From Chloroflexota bacterium (GTDB taxonomy: Bacteria > Chloroflexota > Dehalococcoidia > Bin125): a stretch of DNA of 10,942 nucleotides. The stretch spans positions 1 to 10,942 of the forward strand of contig JAPPBK010000027.1 of the NCBI GenBank assembly GCA_026705105.1, given 5' to 3'. Shown piece after piece: positions 7,475 through 10,942 of the stretch; position 1 is the stretch's first letter; each line of letters starts with the position of its first letter. The notes under the pieces are model-generated. The model worked only from the letters and a program-made list of their open reading frames with translations, did not search any database and was not told the origin of the DNA. Both the position numbers and the translations under genes were made by a program.

Positions 7475-7744
7475 GTGTGCTGGCGGGACCGAATCGAACG
7501 GAAGCCCGGCGTCCTCACGGGGAAGCCCGTAATCAAGGACACGCGCATCTCGGTGGAGTTTGTCCTCGAAGCTCTCGGCAACGGCTGGTCCATGGAGGAA
7601 CTGGTCGAAGGATATCCGGGAGTGAATCGTGAGGACTTTCTGGCTTGTTTGCTCTTCGCGAGCGAGCTCATTCACGAGGAGCACGCCGTGGGCAAGCGTG
7701 TCGGTTGGTTGTGCGCCTCCTCGCCGACGAGAACACTCACCTGA
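7475..7744 (+). CDS. DUF433 family protein, putative VapB-like antitoxin
   Basis: An 89-residue protein starting at GTG, with GAGG (7463-7466) eight bases upstream. The sequence MCWRDRIERKPGVLTGKPVIKDTRISVEFVLEAL... matches the DUF433 pattern (W-R-x-R-I, P-x-V-x-x-GKP-x-I-K-x-TRI, then G-x-S-x-E-E-L-x-E-x-YP-x-x-x-x-x-D). Members form a small winged-helix-like fold and commonly sit before a PIN-like DUF5615 gene, where they are regarded as antitoxins. The last 11 codons overlap the next gene in another frame, so the two are likely translated together. Helix EDFLACLLFASELIHEEH (53-70) is typical; the tail after residue 72 is probably unstructured. DNA binding and antitoxin activity are inferred from the family only. 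Confidence 0.85.
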   Translation: MCWRDRIERKPGVLTGKPVIKDTRISVEFVLEALGNGWSMEELVEGYPGVNREDFLACLLFASELIHEEHAVGKRVGWLCASSPTRTLT

Positions 7745-8070
7745 CCATCGTCAATGCCCTGAGAGCAGCGGGACACGACGTGGCGTGGATGAGGCTCGAC
7801 GCTCCTGGCACCGACGATACCGACATCTTGCCGCTGGCCAATCAGCAGGATCGCACGCTACTTACGTACGACACCGATTTCGGCCAGCTCATTTTCGCCA
7901 GAGGCATGCTGTCCCAACGTGGCGTGATCCTGATTCGTATGACAGGCTCGATTGAGAGCCACGCCTTGCGGTTGCTGGAAGTGTTGGACGAATACGGCGA
8001 CTGGTCCGACTTCTTCACAACGGTCACTAGCGAACGAGTGCGTCGCCAGCCTTTGCCGAGCCTGTCGTAG
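7711..8070 (+). CDS. DUF5615 PIN-like protein, putative ribonuclease toxin
   Basis: The frame gives VRLLADENTHLTIVNALRAA and onward, the standard opening of DUF5615 proteins, so the GTG at 7711 is chosen, giving 119 residues. An upstream in-frame TTG at 7645 would add 22 Arg-rich residues read from inside the preceding gene and is unlikely. PIN-like acidic residues are in place: D6 and E7 near the N terminus, D35/D36/D38 in GTDDTDIL, and D54 and D56 in LLTYDTDFG. A strand GVILIRM follows, then a C-terminal helix. The start overlaps the DUF433 gene by 34 bases and has no clear ribosome site, pointing to translational coupling. Family knowledge suggests a metal-dependent RNase toxin held in check by the DUF433 partner; neither activity is proven here. 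Confidence 0.82.
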   Translation: MRLLADENTHLTIVNALRAAGHDVAWMRLDAPGTDDTDILPLANQQDRTLLTYDTDFGQLIFARGMLSQRGVILIRMTGSIESHALRLLEVLDEYGDWSDFFTTVTSERVRRQPLPSLS

Positions 8071-8085
8071 GGATTTCTCCTACGA
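8065..8085. terminator. Small hairpin between convergent genes
   Basis: TCGTAGG (8065-8071) and CCTACGA (8079-8085) are perfect reverse complements around a 7-base loop. The hairpin spans the 9-base gap between the DUF5615 gene and the alpha/beta hydrolase gene, and each arm holds one gene's TAG stop codon. The position suits a two-way terminator, but the stem is short and no T-run follows on either side. Confidence 0.35.
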
Positions 8086-8901
8086 TCGTGCCGCCTTTGC
8101 GACCGCCTTCGCGACGGTCTGCGCGTTGACGACGCCGTGCTCGAGGAAGTCGGTCAGGACCCGCGCGTAGGCCGACGGTACCTCGCGGGGTACGCCGTGG
8201 CCGACGCGGCTGAAGACGTGCAGTGTCGCATTGCCAAGCCGGGCGAAGTCGGCGAGGTTCGAGGTCAGCAGGCCGTCGGCGGCGCCGGCGAGCATCAGCG
8301 TCGGCGTCATGATCTCGCCGAGCCGGTCGCCCTTGTGGTAGTCGACCATCGCGTCCCAGCAGCCGTCGTAATGCCCGACCGAGACCGAGAGCTGGCGGTC
8401 AACCTGGTCAGGCACGTCGTCGTGCGCGCTCTCGCGCGGGACGCCCGCGAGCGTGGTGCGGATCAGCAGATCGCGCTCTTTGTTGACCCAGCGCTCGCGC
8501 ATCGTGTCGCGGGCCGATTGCGGCATGGCAATGCCGTCGGCGGGCGCCGGAGCGGAGAGCGACAGGCTGAGCAGACGGTCGGCATGCGACAGCCCGAGCT
8601 CGAAGCCGATCAGGCCGCCCATGCTCTGGCCGGCGTAGTGGAAGCGGTCGAAGCCGTGGTAGTCGGCCATGCCGACCACGTCGGCGGCGAGTTGCTCAAT
8701 CGTGTAGCCGTCCTCGGGGTGCGCCGAGTCGCCCGCGCCTCGACAGTCCATTGCAATGCAGCGGTAGTTGTTGCTCATCCGCTCGATCACGCCGGACCAC
8801 CCATCGTGTGACGCGGTGTAGCCGTGTTGGAAGATGATCGGGTCGCCGATGCCGGTGTCCTCGTAGTAGAGGTCGACGCCGTTGATGTGTGCGATTGCCA
8901 T
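8080..8901 (-). CDS. Alpha/beta hydrolase
   Basis: A 273-residue alpha/beta-hydrolase of the epoxide hydrolase/haloperoxidase/esterase type. The opening MAIAHINGVDLYYEDTGIGD is followed by the oxyanion-hole strand PIIFQHGYTASHDGW (21-35), DCRGAGDS (52-59), the nucleophile elbow GQSMGG with S93, the acid candidate D209 in LAGAADGLL and the catalytic H235 in RVGHGVPRE. A cap region lies between about residues 120 and 195. A Ser nucleophile points to esterase, lactonase or C-C hydrolase chemistry rather than epoxide hydrolysis, which uses Asp. The ATG at 8901 is supported by GGAGG six bases upstream. An in-frame ATG at 8925 would add eight residues. The C-terminal tail is Ala/Lys-rich (QTVAKAVAKAARS). 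It is probably the last gene of the minus-strand group. Confidence 0.9.
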   Translation of the reverse strand: MAIAHINGVDLYYEDTGIGDPIIFQHGYTASHDGWSGVIERMSNNYRCIAMDCRGAGDSAHPEDGYTIEQLAADVVGMADYHGFDRFHYAGQSMGGLIGFELGLSHADRLLSLSLSAPAPADGIAMPQSARDTMRERWVNKERDLLIRTTLAGVPRESAHDDVPDQVDRQLSVSVGHYDGCWDAMVDYHKGDRLGEIMTPTLMLAGAADGLLTSNLADFARLGNATLHVFSRVGHGVPREVPSAYARVLTDFLEHGVVNAQTVAKAVAKAARS

Positions 8902-8907
8902 GTGCCC

Positions 8908-8912
8908 CCTCC
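8908..8912 (-). promoter_or_regulatory. Ribosome binding site deciding the alpha/beta hydrolase start
   Basis: GGAGG on the minus strand sits six bases before the ATG at 8901. The alternative ATG at 8925 lies upstream of this site and shows no equal signal. Confidence 0.6.
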
Positions 8913-8961
8913 AATCTTGATTCAAGCCAGGAGCAGGCTAATCGGCGGAATTCTGTTCCTG

Positions 8962-9189
8962 CTAGTTGCTTTCAGACCTCCCAGAGGCAGAGATCAGCGC
9001 CTGCACCTCGGGGACCAACTCACAGGGGACCAGCATGACTGTGTAGGCCTCGTCTTCGTATGCCGCTTCCGCCTCGGCGATGGCTTCCTCATCGGTCTGC
9101 GAGTCGTAGTAGTCAATAATGGCCCGAATCCTTGACTCCGTCCAGCCATCCGGCAACTCCGAGACGGTTGTTCGTTCGTTCTGAACCAT
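8962..9189 (-). CDS. Small acidic protein, putative antitoxin partner
   Basis: A 75-residue protein with 17 Asp/Glu against 4 Arg and no Lys. It reads LPDGWTESRIRAIIDYYDSQ, then a strongly acidic helix (TDEEAIAEAEAAYEDEAY, about 32-49) and VMLVPCELVPEVQALI. I recognise this arrangement from small proteins paired with DUF4258/BrnT-like partners, where the acidic protein is presumed to neutralise the basic one. There is no helix-turn-helix or ribbon-helix-helix that I can see. It starts two bases after the upstream gene's stop, and its ribosome site GGAGGA lies within that gene, so translation is coupled. A GTG at 9195 would overlap that stop but sits only two bases from the site. The antitoxin role is an inference from pairing and charge. 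Confidence 0.75.
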   Translation of the reverse strand: MVQNERTTVSELPDGWTESRIRAIIDYYDSQTDEEAIAEAEAAYEDEAYTVMLVPCELVPEVQALISASGRSESN

Positions 9190-9191
9190 GG

Positions 9192-9470
9192 TCACTTCCT
9201 CCGCCGCCGCCTCCGGAAGGCCCGGAGCTGGGTGCCGCTGAGCGGGTATGCCGTAATGATAAACAGTCCTTCACCCGACCTAAACCTCGAGTACACGACT
9301 CGCAGATATCGTCCGCCAAGGGTCTGGCCAATGACGATGCGTGAGTCGTCTCGACCCGGCGTATCTTCCAGCCGCGAGCGGATCACTTCCTCGACTTCGT
9401 GCTCCTCGACACCGTGCCCGAGTACATGCGGCAACCCGGATTCCGGGTCTAGGTAGAAGTGCAGGTTCAC
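9192..9470 (-). CDS. Small basic DUF4258/BrnT-like protein, putative toxin
   Basis: A 92-residue protein beginning at GTG: MNLHFYLDPESGLPHVLGHG, then VEEHEVEEVIRSRLEDTPGR, DSRIVIGQTLGGRYLRVVYSR, LFIITAYPLSG and an Arg-rich end (RRRRRRK). The order H...EVEEVL/I, then G-Q-T-x-x-GRYLRVVY, then I-T-AY matches the DUF4258/BrnT-like small fold, related to RelE-type RNase toxins. It ends two bases before the acidic partner's ATG, giving toxin-first gene order as in BrnTA systems. No good ribosome site is seen for the GTG, which lies 20 bases after the SDR stop, so it may depend on translation of the upstream gene. The toxin function is inferred; the family placement is fairly secure. Confidence 0.78.
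   Translation of the reverse strand: MNLHFYLDPESGLPHVLGHGVEEHEVEEVIRSRLEDTPGRDDSRIVIGQTLGGRYLRVVYSRFRSGEGLFIITAYPLSGTQLRAFRRRRRRK
9197..9202 (-). promoter_or_regulatory. Ribosome binding site inside the DUF4258-like gene
   Basis: GGAGGA on the minus strand is part of the codons for the Arg-rich tail of the upstream gene and lies seven bases before the ATG at 9189. It decides the partner's start and couples the two genes. Confidence 0.6.
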
Positions 9471-9490
9471 TGACGGACCGACTGTAACGC

Positions 9491-10270
9491 TCAGCGGGCC
9501 GTGTAGCCGCCGTCGACCGGCAGCGCGATGCCGTTGACGAAGCTCGCGTCGTCGGAGGCGAGGAAGGCGGCGGCTGCGGCGATCTCCTCGGGCTGCCCCA
9601 GCCGGCCCATCGGATGCAGCGAGGCAAGGAACTCCTCGGCGCCCTCCATCTCGCGGATCTGGGCGGTCATCGGCGTGTGAATGTAGCCGGGGCAGATGGC
9701 GTTGACGCGCACGCCGCGCGGGCCGTAGGTCACGGCGAACTGTCGGGTGATGCCGACTACTCCATGCTTGGCGGCCACGTACGCGCCGGCGCCTTCTTCA
9801 ACCTCAAGGTCGGGATCCTGGGTCGAGGCGCTGCTGAGCAGGCCATTGAGCCCGGCAATCGAGGCGGTGTTGATGATTGAGCCGCCGCCGCGCTCGGCCA
9901 GCATCGCCGCGCCGTGGAAGGTGCCGTAGTAGACGCCGGAGAGGTTGACCGAGATCGTGCGGTCCCAGCCGTATTGACTGCCGCCGATGCCGGCGTTGTT
10001 GAACAACACGTCGAGTCCGCCGAGTACCTGGACGGTCTGCGCCAGCGCATCCTTGACCGCATCCTCGGAGGTCACGTCCAGCTCCATCGTCGCCGAGCGA
10101 CCGCCGTGCTCGGCGATCTGCGCCGCGGTCGTCTGCGCGCCCTCGGCGTCAATGTCGGCGCACATCACCGCCGCGCCCTCGGACGCCATCCGCAGCGCCG
10201 ACGAGCGCCCAATCCCAGAACCCGCGCCCGTGATCAGCGCAACCCGTCCCTCGAGTCGATCGATTGCCAT
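9491..10270 (-). CDS. Short-chain dehydrogenase/reductase (SDR, classical type)
   Basis: The 259-residue protein is a classical SDR oxidoreductase. The cofactor loop is TGAGSGIG (14-21), followed by D39 in MCADID at the end of the second strand, which favours NAD(H) over NADP(H). NNAG is at 91-94, N109 lies in ISVNLSG, S137 in NTASIAG, and the YxxxK pair is Y164/K168 in AYVAAKHG. PGYIHTPM and the C-terminal LPVDGGYTAR are standard. The distance between the catalytic Ser and Tyr is 27 residues, where about 13 is usual, because of an extra segment (about SSASTQDPDLEVEE, 146-159). The substrate is unknown, though many relatives oxidise secondary alcohols. The ATG has GGAGG seven bases upstream. 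It is the first gene of the minus-strand group and diverges from the peroxiredoxin gene. Confidence 0.93.
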   Translation of the reverse strand: MAIDRLEGRVALITGAGSGIGRSSALRMASEGAAVMCADIDAEGAQTTAAQIAEHGGRSATMELDVTSEDAVKDALAQTVQVLGGLDVLFNNAGIGGSQYGWDRTISVNLSGVYYGTFHGAAMLAERGGGSIINTASIAGLNGLLSSASTQDPDLEVEEGAGAYVAAKHGVVGITRQFAVTYGPRGVRVNAICPGYIHTPMTAQIREMEGAEEFLASLHPMGRLGQPEEIAAAAAFLASDDASFVNGIALPVDGGYTAR

Positions 10271-10397
10271 TGGTAAACCTCCACGTCTTGGAGTTCTCTA
10301 CTATCTGCGCAGTCTACGTCCGGCAAGTGTGAAGCAGTGGAGCCTGCCGTTAGGCTGCTCAGTGAACGATCAACGAAACTCAACGGAGGAGCTTGAA
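10271..10397. promoter_or_regulatory. Divergent promoter region between the SDR and peroxiredoxin genes
   Basis: These 127 bases separate two outward-facing genes and must hold both promoters. On the minus strand TTGCCG (10326-10321) and ATAGTA (10304-10299) with a 16-base spacer make a weak candidate for the SDR promoter, with a short leader. A 5-bp hairpin, AGCCT (10341-10345) and AGGCT (10352-10356), lies on the peroxiredoxin side. No convincing plus-strand -35/-10 pair was found. Confidence 0.3.
10385..10390 (+). promoter_or_regulatory. Ribosome binding site deciding the peroxiredoxin start
   Basis: GGAGGA lies seven bases before the ATG at 10398. The frame is open far upstream into the SDR gene on the other strand, so this site and the family-like N terminus fix the start. 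Confidence 0.65.
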
Positions 10398-10880
10398 ATG
10401 CCGCCGACTGCTGGAGACGCCTTGCCCGACGTGAACGGGACCGTGATTGCCGACGGCCGGCCCGGGCCGGCCAACCTGCGGGAGCTGGTGGGCGACAAGA
10501 AGACCGTGATCTTTGGCGTGCCGGGGGCGTTCACGCCGACCTGCACCAACGACCACTTGCCGACATTTGCCGTGGGTAAGGACCAGCTCGACGCGGCAGG
10601 GATCGAGCAGACGATCTGCATGTCGACCAACGACATCTTCGTGCTGCAGGCCTGGAACGCCGCGCACGGCGCGGAGCACATCACGATGCTGGCCGACGGC
10701 TCGGGCGACATCACGCGCGCGCTGGACATCGGGCTCGACCTGTCGGGTCTCGGCCTGGGCTTCCGCTGCACCCGATTCGCCATGCTGGTCGATGGCGGCG
10801 TGGTCAGGGCGTTCCAGACCGAGGAGAACCCGGGGACCTGCGCGCTGACCTCGGCGGCGGCCATCCTCGAGCACGCCTAA
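10398..10880 (+). CDS. Prx5-type peroxiredoxin (redoxin family)
   Basis: A 160-residue thiol peroxidase of the Prx5/AhpC-TSA superfamily, which reduces hydrogen peroxide and organic hydroperoxides. The active-site loop VPGAFTPTCTNDHLP (41-55) holds T46 and the peroxidatic C49, and R126 in CTRFAML supplies the conserved Arg. C148 in NPGTCALTSA aligns with the resolving Cys of human Prx5 (TCSLAPN), so an atypical two-Cys mechanism within one chain is likely. C74 in TICMSTND and C124 are extra. There is no signal peptide and no fused glutaredoxin domain, so the electron donor is probably thioredoxin. The length is normal. It diverges from the SDR gene and is the last complete gene in the window. 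Confidence 0.92.
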   Translation: MPPTAGDALPDVNGTVIADGRPGPANLRELVGDKKTVIFGVPGAFTPTCTNDHLPTFAVGKDQLDAAGIEQTICMSTNDIFVLQAWNAAHGAEHITMLADGSGDITRALDIGLDLSGLGLGFRCTRFAMLVDGGVVRAFQTEENPGTCALTSAAAILEHA

Positions 10881-10898
10881 CGGAGAGCGGGCGATGGG

Positions 10899-10942
10899 CG
10901 CCCCCCCTCAGTCACTCCGTGACAGCTCCCCCCCAGAGGGGG
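10899..10942. repeat. Palindromic C/G-rich intergenic repeat, truncated by the window edge
   Basis: After the peroxiredoxin stop the sequence changes to runs of C and G with nested hairpins. CCCCCCCTCA leads into GTCAC (10911-10915), TCC, GTGAC (10919-10923), then ACAGCT-like bases, a second C-run (10928-10934), AGA and GGGGG (10938-10942, cut by the edge). The last part can fold as CCCCC/GGGGG. Similar CTCAGTC-hairpin-GACAGCTCCC units recur between genes in some bacterial genomes as REP-like elements. The first hairpin could also help terminate the peroxiredoxin transcript. Confidence 0.5.

Noticed and set aside
8137..8811. 224-codon open frame on + opposite the alpha/beta hydrolase gene
   Set aside because: It is a shadow frame; the hydrolase triad is on the other strand.
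8932..8962. AGCAGG/CCTGCT dyad between the acidic protein and hydrolase genes
   Set aside because: Only six base pairs with a loop of about 20 bases and no T-run; not strong enough to call a terminator, and the genes appear to be one operon.
1..10942. CRISPR array, integrase, transposase or phage genes
   Set aside because: None seen: no regularly spaced repeats and no recognisable mobile-element protein in any frame.

Overview
The window is GC-rich DNA with short intergenic gaps, clear purine-rich ribosome sites and several GTG starts. It looks like a bacterial chromosome. The mix of genes (a galactonate-dehydratase-like enolase-superfamily enzyme, an amidase, an arylsulfatase with its own maturase, MDR and SDR oxidoreductases, and an isolated UroD-like protein) suits a free-living or host-associated heterotroph such as a Chloroflexota or actinobacterial-type lineage. 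The sequence alone does not fix the phylum.

Layout, left to right. Bases 1-273 (+) are the 3' end of a uroporphyrinogen-decarboxylase-family gene. Convergent to it is an enolase-superfamily acid-sugar-dehydratase-like gene (291-1523, -). A 116-base divergent spacer with an imperfect inverted repeat then leads into a co-directional + block: amidase-signature hydrolase (1640-3034), formylglycine-generating enzyme (3115-4092), Cys-type arylsulfatase (4156-6429), zinc-independent MDR/quinone-oxidoreductase-like enzyme (6480-7430), and a DUF433/DUF5615-type putative toxin-antitoxin pair (7475-7744 and 7711-8070). This block meets a - strand group head-on across a 9-base gap spanned by a small hairpin. 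The - group, in transcription order, is an SDR dehydrogenase (10270-9491), a small basic DUF4258/BrnT-like protein (9470-9192), a small acidic partner (9189-8962) and an alpha/beta hydrolase (8901-8080). A Prx5-like peroxiredoxin (10398-10880, +) diverges from the SDR gene. The window ends in a palindromic C/G-rich repeat unit that is cut off by the edge.

How the genes may work together. The clearest functional link is the formylglycine-generating enzyme next to the sulfatase: both FGE active-site cysteines and the sulfatase CxPxR target are intact, so the first should mature the second. The dehydratase, amidase, sulfatase, MDR, SDR and hydrolase together look like a scavenging repertoire for sulfated, amidated or acidic-sugar compounds, but no substrate can be read from the sequence. 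The two small-gene pairs, about 0.9 kb apart on opposite strands, are most likely toxin-antitoxin-like modules. Nothing here is a clearly new system. The most worthwhile leads are the basic/acidic gene pair embedded in the SDR-hydrolase operon and the palindromic repeat at the right edge.
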